Below, piece by piece: positions 1-6,662 of a stretch of DNA of 7,291 nucleotides. Positions within the stretch are counted from its first letter, which is position 1, and each line of letters starts with the position of its first letter. Location: assembly GCA_903904095.1 (NCBI GenBank), contig CAIVBF010000166.1, positions 1-7,291 on the forward strand. The letters run 5' to 3'. The notes under the pieces are model-generated. The model did not search any database and was not told the DNA's origin. It worked only from the letters and a program-made list of their open reading frames with translations. Source of the DNA: an uncultured bacterium. Its GTDB lineage: Bacteria; Patescibacteriota; Patescibacteriia; Patescibacteriales; UBA12465. The position numbers and the translations under genes are program-made.

Positions 1-2
1 GC

Positions 3-848
3 GCCAAATCACCAAAAATAAAAATTGTTACAACTCTATTTCCTTTATACGATTTCGCTAAAAATATTGGCGGCGATTATGTTGAGGTATCTTTGTTATT
101 GCCTCCAGGAGTTGAAGCGCATGCCTTTGAGCCAAAACCGAGTGATATCGCTAAAATTTCTGAAGCGGACATATTTATTTTCACCGGAAGATTTATGGAA
201 CCATGGGTTGAAGATATTACCAAAAGTATAAATAATAAAAAATTAATTATAGTTGACGCAAGTATCGGTGTAAAAATGATCACGGAGCTAATCCAGGATC
301 CCAATAATTTAAAACCTAGCTACGACCCGCATGTCTGGCTTAGTTATGATAATGATAAAATAATTGTGAAGAATATTAGTCAAGCCTTGATTAGTTACGA
401 TCAGAAAAATAGTGATTATTATTCGCAAAATCTAGCCGATTATCAAAATAAACTTTCCGAGCTTGACGCTAAATATGCTTCCAGTCTAGCTAATTGCCAA
501 AACAAGGAAATTATTTATGGCGGGCACTACGCTTTCGGATATCTGGCGAATCGTTACGGCCTAAAATACAGCGCCGCTCAAGGATTATCGCCAAATTCCG
601 AGCCAAGCGCTCAAGATATAATAGATTTAATCAAAAAAATTAAAGCTGATAAAATTCAATATATATTTTATGAAGAACTCAGTTCTCCTAAAATAGCAGA
701 AACGATATCTAGTGAAACTGGCGCTAAGATGCTTCTTTTAAATGCCGCTCACAACATAAGCTTAGACGATTTTACTAATAATATTTCTTTCTTAAGTATT
801 ATGGAAGAAAATTTAATTAATTTGAAAGAGGGTTTAAAATGTAATTAA
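3..848 (+). CDS. znuA: Zinc/manganese ABC transporter substrate-binding protein, ZnuA/AdcA type (5' partial)
   Basis: This is the extracytoplasmic metal-capture protein of a cluster A-I (ZnuA/TroA) ABC importer. The frame is open from base 3 to the TAA at 846-848, giving 281 visible residues. The start codon and signal peptide lie upstream of the window. A start at the TTG at 93 is rejected because the 30 codons before it already read as the conserved first strand and helix (KIVTTLFPLYDFAKNIGGD). Counting from base 3, three likely metal-binding histidines are visible: His40 in GVEAHAFEP, His110 in YDPHVWLS and His175 in GGHYAFGYL. The fourth-ligand region, often LNPLEGL in AdcA-like proteins, reads LNAAHN here. 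There is no His-rich loop before the second ligand, unlike enterobacterial ZnuA. A Cys before the third ligand (SLANCQN) and another at the C-terminus (GLKCN) could form the family disulfide (inference). It is followed by znuC after one base. Zinc is the likelier substrate; manganese is not excluded. Confidence 0.93.
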   Translation, partial: AKSPKIKIVTTLFPLYDFAKNIGGDYVEVSLLLPPGVEAHAFEPKPSDIAKISEADIFIFTGRFMEPWVEDITKSINNKKLIIVDASIGVKMITELIQDPNNLKPSYDPHVWLSYDNDKIIVKNISQALISYDQKNSDYYSQNLADYQNKLSELDAKYASSLANCQNKEIIYGGHYAFGYLANRYGLKYSAAQGLSPNSEPSAQDIIDLIKKIKADKIQYIFYEELSSPKIAETISSETGAKMLLLNAAHNISLDDFTNNISFLSIMEENLINLKEGLKCN

Positions 849-849
849 T

Positions 850-1605
850 ATGTCAAGAATTATTGCCACAAAAAACCTATCCGTCTATTATGATAAAATT
901 GAAGTCCTTCACGATATTTCTTTCACTGTTAATAGCGGAGATTTTATTGGTCTAGTCGGCCCTAATGGTGCCGGAAAAACAACTTTAGTTAAGGCAATTT
1001 TAGGTTTAATCCCAGCCTCTTCCGGTAAAATTGAATTGTTCAATAATGATCAAAATAAATTTAATAGCTGGGGTAAAATCGGTTATTTGCCGCAAAAAAA
1101 TTCAACAATTAATTCCCTTTTTCCGGCCACGGTTCTAGAAATTGTCATGCTCGGCTTAATGTCACAAAAAAAATCGCCTAAAAGAATTACTAAAAATGAT
1201 CGGATGAAAGCTCAGGAGATTCTGGATAAATTAAATATCAGTGACTTAAAAGATAAGATGATTTCAAAGTTATCCGGCGGACAACAGCAAAAAGTTCTCT
1301 TAGCGCGCGCCTTGGTTTCTAACCCGGAACTATTAATCTTTGATGAACCCTCAACCGCCCTTGACCCGCAATCACGAGAATCATTTTTTGAAATGATTAA
1401 TAAATTAAATAAAGATTTAGGGATTGCCATTATTTTAATTACCCATGATACTGCCTACATCGGCGAATACGCTAACGAATTATTATATATTGATAAAGAT
1501 TTAATTTATTTTGGCAGCTTTGCCGATTTTTGCCGCTCCGAAAAAATGGGTGCGTACTTCGGTAATTACGAACAACACGCTATCTGCCATCAACATAATC
1601 ACTAA
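850..1605 (+). CDS. znuC: Zinc ABC transporter ATP-binding protein
   Basis: This cytoplasmic ATPase would power the metal importer. It has 251 residues, normal for the family. All nucleotide-binding motifs are present in order: Walker A GPNGAGKTT (37-45), Q-loop YLPQK (Gln81), signature LSGGQQQ (140-146), Walker B LLIFDEP (160-166), D-loop STALD (167-171) and H-loop His198 in ITHD. The C-terminus ends in a His/Cys cluster, HAICHQHNH. Such tails occur in zinc-type members and may sense or buffer metal, which favours zinc over manganese as the substrate (inference). The ATG at 850 is one base after the znuA stop, so translation is probably coupled. The only Shine-Dalgarno-like stretch (AGAGG, 827-831) lies 18 bases upstream, which is too far for usual use. 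The frame closes upstream at a TAA (835-837), so no better start exists. Confidence 0.95.
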   Translation: MSRIIATKNLSVYYDKIEVLHDISFTVNSGDFIGLVGPNGAGKTTLVKAILGLIPASSGKIELFNNDQNKFNSWGKIGYLPQKNSTINSLFPATVLEIVMLGLMSQKKSPKRITKNDRMKAQEILDKLNISDLKDKMISKLSGGQQQKVLLARALVSNPELLIFDEPSTALDPQSRESFFEMINKLNKDLGIAIILITHDTAYIGEYANELLYIDKDLIYFGSFADFCRSEKMGAYFGNYEQHAICHQHNH

Positions 1606-1625
1606 TACTCTTAAAAATTTTAAAT

Positions 1626-2429
1626 ATGGAACTAATAAATTTTTTACAATATTCCTTTATTCAGAAAGCATTTTTTGCCGGATCTTTCGTCGCGATAATC
1701 TGTTCAGCTTTGGGGTTGTTTTTAGTTCTGCGGAAGATGTCTTTAATCGGCGACGGCCTATCTCATGTCAGCTTTGGAGCGATTGCCCTTGGCTTATTTT
1801 TCGGCATTTATCCTTATTATATTGCTATCCCTTTAGTAATGATTGCTTCTATCGTAATTTTAAAAATAAGTGAGAAAGCTAAAATCTACGGCGATGCGGC
1901 TATCGGCATAGTTTCGGCAATTGGTATTGCTGGTGGCGTTATCTTAGTTAGCGTTTCTAAGGGCTTTAATGTTGATCTTTTTTCTTATTTATTCGGAAAC
2001 ATATTAGCGATAAGTAGTGGCGAATTAATTTTATTAGTTCTTTTGTCTTTAATTGTCTTAGCGACAATCTACTTTTTTTACTGGGATTTGTTTTCCGCGA
2101 CTTTTGATGAGGAATATGCGAAGACAACCGGCATAAAAATTAATTTTATAAACATTCTCCTAACGATTCTAACTTCCCTTTGCGTAGTTTTATCAATAAA
2201 AATAGTCGGCATAATGCTGGTTTCGGCCTTATTAATATTACCAAGCGTTACTGCCCTACAGATTGCTAAAGGATTTAAGTCAGTAATGTTTATCGGCGCG
2301 ATTATATCGGTTATTTCGGTTATCTCGGGAATAACTTTTTCCTTCTTTTTAGATATCCCAACCGGTGCCACAATTGTCATGATTAATGCTATATTTTTTG
2401 GTTTAGCCTTGCTGATAAAAAAATTATAA
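1626..2429 (+). CDS. znuB: Zinc ABC transporter permease, ABC-3 family
   Basis: This is the membrane channel subunit of the metal importer, 267 residues and almost wholly hydrophobic, with about eight predicted membrane segments. It shows ABC-3 family signatures: the LRKMSLIGDGLSHVSFGAIA stretch near residues 35-54, SYLFGNIL before the middle of the protein, the cytoplasmic loop FDEEYAKTTGI thought to contact the ATPase, KIVGIMLVSALLILPS, and the C-terminal DIPTGATIV. It starts 20 bases after the znuC stop. The gap is A/T-rich with no Shine-Dalgarno sequence, and an in-frame TAA at 1596-1598 limits upstream extension, so the ATG at 1626 is the best start. It is the last gene of the + strand operon and is followed directly by a hairpin terminator. 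No Zur-like regulator gene or operator is visible; the operon promoter lies off the window. Confidence 0.95.
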   Translation: MELINFLQYSFIQKAFFAGSFVAIICSALGLFLVLRKMSLIGDGLSHVSFGAIALGLFFGIYPYYIAIPLVMIASIVILKISEKAKIYGDAAIGIVSAIGIAGGVILVSVSKGFNVDLFSYLFGNILAISSGELILLVLLSLIVLATIYFFYWDLFSATFDEEYAKTTGIKINFINILLTILTSLCVVLSIKIVGIMLVSALLILPSVTALQIAKGFKSVMFIGAIISVISVISGITFSFFLDIPTGATIVMINAIFFGLALLIKKL

Positions 2430-2442
2430 GTCTTTCATCTTT

Positions 2443-2485
2443 AAAATAAAAAAGACATTCTTTGATCGGAATGTCTTTTGTTTTT
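2443..2485. terminator. Bidirectional intrinsic terminator between converging operons
   Basis: A perfect 11-base-pair stem, AAAAGACATTC (2450-2460) with GAATGTCTTTT (2469-2479), closes an 8-base loop (TTTGATCG). On the + strand it runs into TTTTGTTTTT (2476-2485). On the - strand the same hairpin is followed by TTTTTTATTTT, the complement of the A-rich left flank. It lies about 20 bases after the znuB stop and about 15 bases after the stop of the opposing small gene, so it can end transcription from both sides. Confidence 0.9.
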
Positions 2486-2493
2486 AAAATATT

Positions 2494-2769
2494 TTATTGC
2501 GGCATGGCTCCTCCTCCGCTTGGCATTGTTACGCCTAATGGTGGTCCGCCGGCATCAGCCGGAGGCGCACCCGCTCCGCCACCCATGCCGACATTAGTCT
2601 GAATAAGCGAACTGGATTTTTTTGTAGTTGCAGTGGTGCTTGCAGTACTTGTTTTAGAAACTATCATTTTTACTCCAAACCAAGCAACCAAAGCTAAAAT
2701 AATTAATAAAATTAGAAATTTTAAATTATTTTTTATTTTATTTTTTCTTTCTGGATTTTTATCAGTCAT
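2494..2769 (-). CDS. Small single-pass membrane protein with Gly/Pro/Ala-rich tail, function unknown
   Basis: I do not recognise this 91-residue protein. It begins with a basic, charged stretch (residues 1-17), then one hydrophobic segment (about 17-38, LKFLILLIILALVAWFGVKM). A Ser/Thr-rich linker (38-55) and a low-complexity Gly/Ala/Pro/Met tail (60-91, with GMGGGAGAPPADAGGPP) follow. The positive N-terminus and lack of a cleavage or lipobox motif suggest an uncleaved anchor with the tail outside the cell. It is the last gene on the - strand, 73 bases after the MacB-like permease, and ends just before the shared terminator. It may therefore be transcribed with the exporter genes or from its own promoter in the gap. 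The tail resembles in composition the Gly-rich stretch of the lipoprotein at the other end of the operon. No Shine-Dalgarno is present beyond a weak GGCGGA. Confidence 0.75.
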   Translation of the reverse strand: MTDKNPERKNKIKNNLKFLILLIILALVAWFGVKMIVSKTSTASTTATTKKSSSLIQTNVGMGGGAGAPPADAGGPPLGVTMPSGGGAMPQ

Positions 2770-2777
2770 ATTTTTTA

Positions 2778-2793
2778 TCCGCCGGTTGGCGGA
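2778..2793. repeat. GC-rich short palindrome in the gap before the small membrane-protein gene
   Basis: TCCGCCGGTTGGCGGA is a 6-base-pair perfect inverted repeat with a GGTT loop, standing out in an otherwise A/T-rich 73-base gap. No T-run follows on the - strand, where it is followed by ATAAAAAAT, so it is not a standard terminator for the permease gene. It lies exactly between a weak -35-like TTGAAT (2798-2803, - strand) and a -10-like GATAAA (2774-2779) spaced 18 bases apart. It could thus be an operator, an RNA-processing or stabilising hairpin, or one copy of a dispersed REP-like repeat. The palindrome is certain; any function is a guess. Confidence 0.6.
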
Positions 2794-2842
2794 ATTAATT
2801 CAAACTATTATTTTTAAATTTTACTCTAAAATTACTTTACCT

Positions 2843-4039
2843 TTATTCACTTCTTAAGGCATCAACCGGATCAAGACGGCTAGCTTGAAAAGCGGGATAA
2901 AAGCCAAAGAAAACACCAACTAAAACAGAAAATGAAAAGCCAATCAGCGGGCCATTAAGCGAAGAAGTCATTGCGATAATATTAAAATAGGAAATTATCG
3001 GAATGGCGGCTTGGCCGATAATCATCCCGATAATGCCGCCGACCATTGATAAAATAACTGACTCTAATAGAAACTGACTTAAAATATCCGATCGCTTGCC
3101 ACCAATCGCTTTAGCAATTCCGATTTCTTTAGTTCGTTCCGCTACTGTTACAAACATAACATTCATAATCCCAATACCGGATACTAACAAAGTAATAGCG
3201 GCAATTGCTGTTAATAGCGTTGATAAAGTTTTCGCAGAAGCTTGGGCCGCCGCAACCATACTGCCGGCATCCATAATCCGAAAATCATCAGCATCACTTA
3301 TTTTAAGCTTATGCTCGGTTCGTAAGATAGCCGAAATACTAGTTGTCGCTAGATTAGTATTATCAACACTATCAACCTGAGTAGTAATCATCACCTGGCC
3401 TTTTGTCCCTAGAATACTTTTTTCTGCCGTACTATTAGGAACAATAACCGCTTCATCAACTGATATCATACCCACCCTAGATCCCAGCTTTGTTAGAACA
3501 CCAATAACCTGTAGCTTTTTACCGGCTACAGTAATCTCAGCGCCAATTGGGTTTTCGCCACTCGTAAATAAATCAGAAACAACCGTGCTTCCAACAACCG
3601 CCACCATACTCTTAGAATCAATGTCATCTTGCGTAATTGTACGACCGGAAGAAACACTTAAATTTGAAATAGGAATAAAATTCTGGTCAACACCAACTAC
3701 GCCATAACTTTTATCGGTTGAACCATAAGACACGCTAGAATTTCCCTCAATTGCTCCCGTTGCTGAAGCAATATGATCAGCGCTAAGCAATAATTTAGCG
3801 TCCTCGGTTTTTAATTTTGAACTGCTAGTAAAACCACGGCCGCGATTAGCCATTATTAAAATGGAATTAGCGCTTAAGTTTTGAAATTGGGAATTGACCG
3901 ATTCTTGTGCTCCTTTACCAACCGCAAAAACGGCAATAACCGTCGCTACGCCAATAATAATACCGAGCATTGATAAAAAAGTTCTTGTTTTTTTAGCCAG
4001 CAATGATTCAGCTGACATTTTTACAATTTCTAAAGTCAT
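2843..4039 (-). CDS. MacB/FtsX-type ABC transporter permease
   Basis: This is the membrane subunit of a MacB-like (type VII) ABC system, which couples cytoplasmic ATP use to export or conformational work outside the membrane. It has 398 residues in the classic layout: membrane segment 1 (about 20-42, after AKKTRTFLSMLGIIIGVATV), a large extracytoplasmic MacB_PCD-like domain (about 43-270), then three membrane segments (about 272-298, 325-350, 364-386) of the FtsX domain. Conserved motifs are GIGIMNVMFVTVAERTKEIG leading to KAIGGKRSDI, the cytoplasmic coupling loop, and the terminal FYPAFQASRLDPVDALR. Unlike E. coli MacB, the ATPase is a separate gene, ending 3 bases upstream. That arrangement is common in Gram-positive and CPR systems. 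No Shine-Dalgarno is seen, so translational coupling to the ATPase gene is likely. The substrate cannot be told from the sequence. Confidence 0.94.
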   Translation of the reverse strand: MTLEIVKMSAESLLAKKTRTFLSMLGIIIGVATVIAVFAVGKGAQESVNSQFQNLSANSILIMANRGRGFTSSSKLKTEDAKLLLSADHIASATGAIEGNSSVSYGSTDKSYGVVGVDQNFIPISNLSVSSGRTITQDDIDSKSMVAVVGSTVVSDLFTSGENPIGAEITVAGKKLQVIGVLTKLGSRVGMISVDEAVIVPNSTAEKSILGTKGQVMITTQVDSVDNTNLATTSISAILRTEHKLKISDADDFRIMDAGSMVAAAQASAKTLSTLLTAIAAITLLVSGIGIMNVMFVTVAERTKEIGIAKAIGGKRSDILSQFLLESVILSMVGGIIGMIIGQAAIPIISYFNIIAMTSSLNGPLIGFSFSVLVGVFFGFYPAFQASRLDPVDALRSE

Positions 4040-4042
4040 ATT

Positions 4043-4753
4043 TTAATAATGATCTTTTAATTTATAATTATTATCAAGAACTTGCCCGTCGCGGAGATAA
4101 ATAATCCGATCGGCATATTTAGCGACTTCAGTTGTATGAGTTACCATAACAACCGTTTGTCCTCTTTCTTTAAATTTTTTAAAAATTTCCATTACTTCAA
4201 GCCCGGATTTAGAATCAAGGGCGCCGGTCGGTTCATCGGCCAAAATTATTTCTGGATCATTAATTAAGGCCCGACAAATAGCGATTCTCTGTTGTTGACC
4301 GCCAGAAAGTTCAGTTGGCTTATAATCAAGGCGATGTCCCATACCAACTGATTCTAATAATTCTCTCGCTTTTTCAGTTCTATCGCCGGCCGAGACGCCG
4401 GCATACAAAGCCGGTAAAGCAACGTTTTTTAAGGCGGAGAAACGAGAAAAAAGATTAAACTGCTGGAAGATAAAGCCCATTTTTTTATTTCTAATATAGG
4501 CTAAAGTAAAATCATCGCGGACAACGCCAATATCTTCCCCGTCTAAAAAATATCTTCCTTCACTTAGAGGGTGTAGACAACCAATTATATTTAACAGGGT
4601 GGTTTTGCCGCAACCGGATTCTCCCATGATTGCCACAAACTCTCCTTTTTTTATTTCTAAATTTATTCCCTTAAGAATAGGAATTTCATCGCCATTACTT
4701 AAGAAATAAGATTTTTTTACATTCTCTAGTTTTATGGCCAGATTTTGCGGCAT
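4043..4753 (-). CDS. LolD/MacB-type ABC transporter ATP-binding protein
   Basis: This cytoplasmic ATPase is the partner of the MacB-like permease directly downstream. It has 236 residues, typical of stand-alone LolD/MacB/YknY-type subunits. The motifs are complete: Walker A GESGCGKTT (44-52), Q-loop FIFQQFNLF (Gln97-Gln98), signature LSGGQQQRIAI (149-159), Walker B IILADEP (169-175) followed by TGALD (176-180), and H-loop His206 in VTHT. The ADEPTGALDS and FQQFNL wording is characteristic of this subfamily rather than of metal or amino-acid importers. The gene starts 29 bases after the membrane-fusion-protein gene ends and stops 3 bases before the permease start. No Shine-Dalgarno is visible before the ATG. 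It is presumed active because no catalytic residue is missing. Confidence 0.95.
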   Translation of the reverse strand: MPQNLAIKLENVKKSYFLSNGDEIPILKGINLEIKKGEFVAIMGESGCGKTTLLNIIGCLHPLSEGRYFLDGEDIGVVRDDFTLAYIRNKKMGFIFQQFNLFSRFSALKNVALPALYAGVSAGDRTEKARELLESVGMGHRLDYKPTELSGGQQQRIAICRALINDPEIILADEPTGALDSKSGLEVMEIFKKFKERGQTVVMVTHTTEVAKYADRIIYLRDGQVLDNNYKLKDHY

Positions 4754-4782
4754 AATTAATATTTTCTAATTTAAAATATAGA

Positions 4783-6654
4783 TTAATAAACGATAGAGTC
4801 ACCGGCATTAAGGCCACTAACAACTTCTACTTTCTTGCCATCCGTAAAACCAGTCACGACATTAGCGATTGTCCCATCCGCTTTTTCAACTGATGGCTTG
4901 CCGCCGATATTTCTGACAGCGGATACCGGAATAGATAAAACATTGGGCGCTTCAGAAGTAATAAATTCAACTGAGGCAGTCATCCCTTCTCTAATTTGCG
5001 ATTCACTGGCCTTAGCTAAAGCAACGCGAACTAAATAAGTAACAATGCCGTTTGAACTAGTTTGAGAAGTAAGAGAAATAAAACTAACGTCTCCTTCTAA
5101 AGTTAGTCCTTCTACGGCGTCAAAAGTTGCCCGTGCTTTCTGACCAACTTTTATTTTACTAATATCTGCTTCCTCAATATTAACTTCAATATATAAAGTA
5201 TCGTTATTAATAATTGTTGCCATTGATTTGGCCGTACTATCGCCTAAAATAATATCGCCTTTTTTATAATTAAGCATTGCCACCACACCCTCAATCGGCG
5301 AGATTAGAGTGGCTTGCTCCATATTATATTTAGCTCGGTCAACGGCAATAGCCGCTGATGTTAATTGCGAACGGACTGAAGCTAAATCAGATTCTTTAGC
5401 CGGAGCAATCAAATCAGCATAATCATTCTTAGCTTGCGTCAAAGAAATCTCTCTAGCTTTAACTGAGATTGTCGCATTATTAATATTCTGCTCGGTTTGT
5501 TTCTTAAGAATATTTAAATCATTAACGGCTTTTGTATAAGCTGTTTGATATTGCTCTAAACTGCTTTTAGCGTTATCAACCGCCTGAGTAGCGTTATTTA
5601 GACTTGAGGCCATTGAAATGGCGCTAGATTGGTTAGTATTTATCGTTGATTTTAAACTGTCTAATTTAGACTGAGTAAGACCGGCAAAAGTAATCGTTCC
5701 GTCTAAAACTTTTTGCATATACCGCAAATGTTCTTGCATGGCCGATACAACTTTTAAGGCATTATCAGCAGCACTATCAACATTGCTATTAGAGCTACTA
5801 CTGTTTAAACCACTAATGACAGAGTCTGATTGCATTACCAGGGACTTCACACTAGAATAAGTATCTTTAGCGTAATTTAAAGAAGACTCATCCATAACTC
5901 CTAAGCCAAGTTTAAATTCACCATTAATATTAGTATTATCAACTCCTAAAATACTATCGGAATCGCGTAATTGTTTTATTAAACTAAGCGAAGTTGATTT
6001 TAAAGTATTTATTAAACTTAGATAAGCATTATGGACAATTTCACTGTCATTAATAGTATTATTAAGTTTCAAATTACTTTCGGCTGTCGTTACATTAGTT
6101 TCGGCGTTGGTAATATTCTGGCCAGAATTAGATTTAGTCTGTTCAAGGCTAATTTTTGCTTGATCAAGAGATACTTGCGCCTGATCAATCGCCGCCTTAG
6201 ATTTACTCTTTTCGCTGTCAGTTGCCGATTCTAATTTAAGATTATAATTAGAAAGAGCCGATTGATAGTTATTATAAGCACTTCTTAATTCAAATTCTAA
6301 GCTTTCTGTTTTAACGGAAGCAACTTTATCACCTTTTTTGATTTTATCCCCTTCCTTAACAAAAACATCAGAAACTTCTAAATTACCACTAACCGGAAAC
6401 GATAGTTCTACTCCATCTTTAGCAACAACTTTGCCTGACGACGAAATAGAAATTTTTAAATCTTCTTTCTTAACAGTCGCCTTAGTTTGGACCGCCGTAG
6501 CGGTCTGTGTTTTGTTCTGGCTACTATAGTAATAATAAGATGCCGCTGAAACTGCTACAATAACAATAAATACTAATAGCCCTTTTTTATTAAAAAGTTT
6601 TCCTAAAAAACCTTTTTTAGCTTTTTTACTTTCTTCTAAAATTGATTGTGCCAT
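4783..6654 (-). CDS. HlyD/MacA-family membrane-fusion (periplasmic adaptor) protein with enlarged helical hairpin
   Basis: This adaptor subunit should sit on the MacB-like permease outside the membrane. An N-terminal basic stretch and membrane anchor (about 25-44) lead to the first half of a lipoyl/biotinyl domain (about 73-115, GKVVAKDGVELSFPVSG then EGDKIKKGDKV). A long helical region (about 118-445) follows. Next come the second lipoyl half (about 447-470, ISPIEGVVAMLNYKKGD), a beta-barrel (about 484-565, LYIEVNIEEADISKIKVGQ) and a membrane-proximal domain (about 570-623, IPVSAV to GLNAGDSIVY). At 623 residues it is much longer than MacA (about 370). The excess lies in the hairpin: Ala/Gln/Ser-rich coiled-coil arms (about 120-196 and 345-445) enclose a roughly 150-residue insert with little coiled-coil character. 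It starts 8 bases after the lipoprotein gene and precedes the ATPase gene by 29 bases, so it belongs to one operon. No TolC-like gene is visible. Confidence 0.93.
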   Translation of the reverse strand: MAQSILEESKKAKKGFLGKLFNKKGLLVFIVIVAVSAASYYYYSSQNKTQTATAVQTKATVKKEDLKISISSSGKVVAKDGVELSFPVSGNLEVSDVFVKEGDKIKKGDKVASVKTESLEFELRSAYNNYQSALSNYNLKLESATDSEKSKSKAAIDQAQVSLDQAKISLEQTKSNSGQNITNAETNVTTAESNLKLNNTINDSEIVHNAYLSLINTLKSTSLSLIKQLRDSDSILGVDNTNINGEFKLGLGVMDESSLNYAKDTYSSVKSLVMQSDSVISGLNSSSSNSNVDSAADNALKVVSAMQEHLRYMQKVLDGTITFAGLTQSKLDSLKSTINTNQSSAISMASSLNNATQAVDNAKSSLEQYQTAYTKAVNDLNILKKQTEQNINNATISVKAREISLTQAKNDYADLIAPAKESDLASVRSQLTSAAIAVDRAKYNMEQATLISPIEGVVAMLNYKKGDIILGDSTAKSMATIINNDTLYIEVNIEEADISKIKVGQKARATFDAVEGLTLEGDVSFISLTSQTSSNGIVTYLVRVALAKASESQIREGMTASVEFITSEAPNVLSIPVSAVRNIGGKPSVEKADGTIANVVTGFTDGKKVEVVSGLNAGDSIVY

Positions 6655-6662
6655 AGATTTAT

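Noticed and set aside
93..95. TTG as the start of the binding-protein gene
   Set aside because: The frame is open and clearly homologous upstream to base 3, so the gene is cut by the window edge and does not start here.
345..375. A/T-rich Zur-box-like stretch (GATAATGATAAAATAATT)
   Set aside because: It is inside znuA coding sequence, is not a good palindrome and is expected by chance at this base composition.
1511..1873. Overlapping + strand open frame across the znuC/znuB junction
   Set aside because: It shadows znuC and znuB in another frame, and its translation has no recognisable domain or sensible composition.
2300..2335. Short direct repeats (TCGGTTAT) in znuB
   Set aside because: They encode a VISVIS hydrophobic run in a membrane segment and need no other explanation.
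2815..2836. A/T inverted repeat (ATTTTA-CTC-TAAAAT) just after the permease stop
   Set aside because: The stem is only A/T pairs, too weak for a terminator, and such repeats are common by chance here.
4385..4402. GC-rich hairpin (GCCGGC, 6-base loop, GCCGGC)
   Set aside because: It lies inside the ATPase gene, in codons for the YAGVSAGDR region, has no adjoining T-run and is best explained by coding content.
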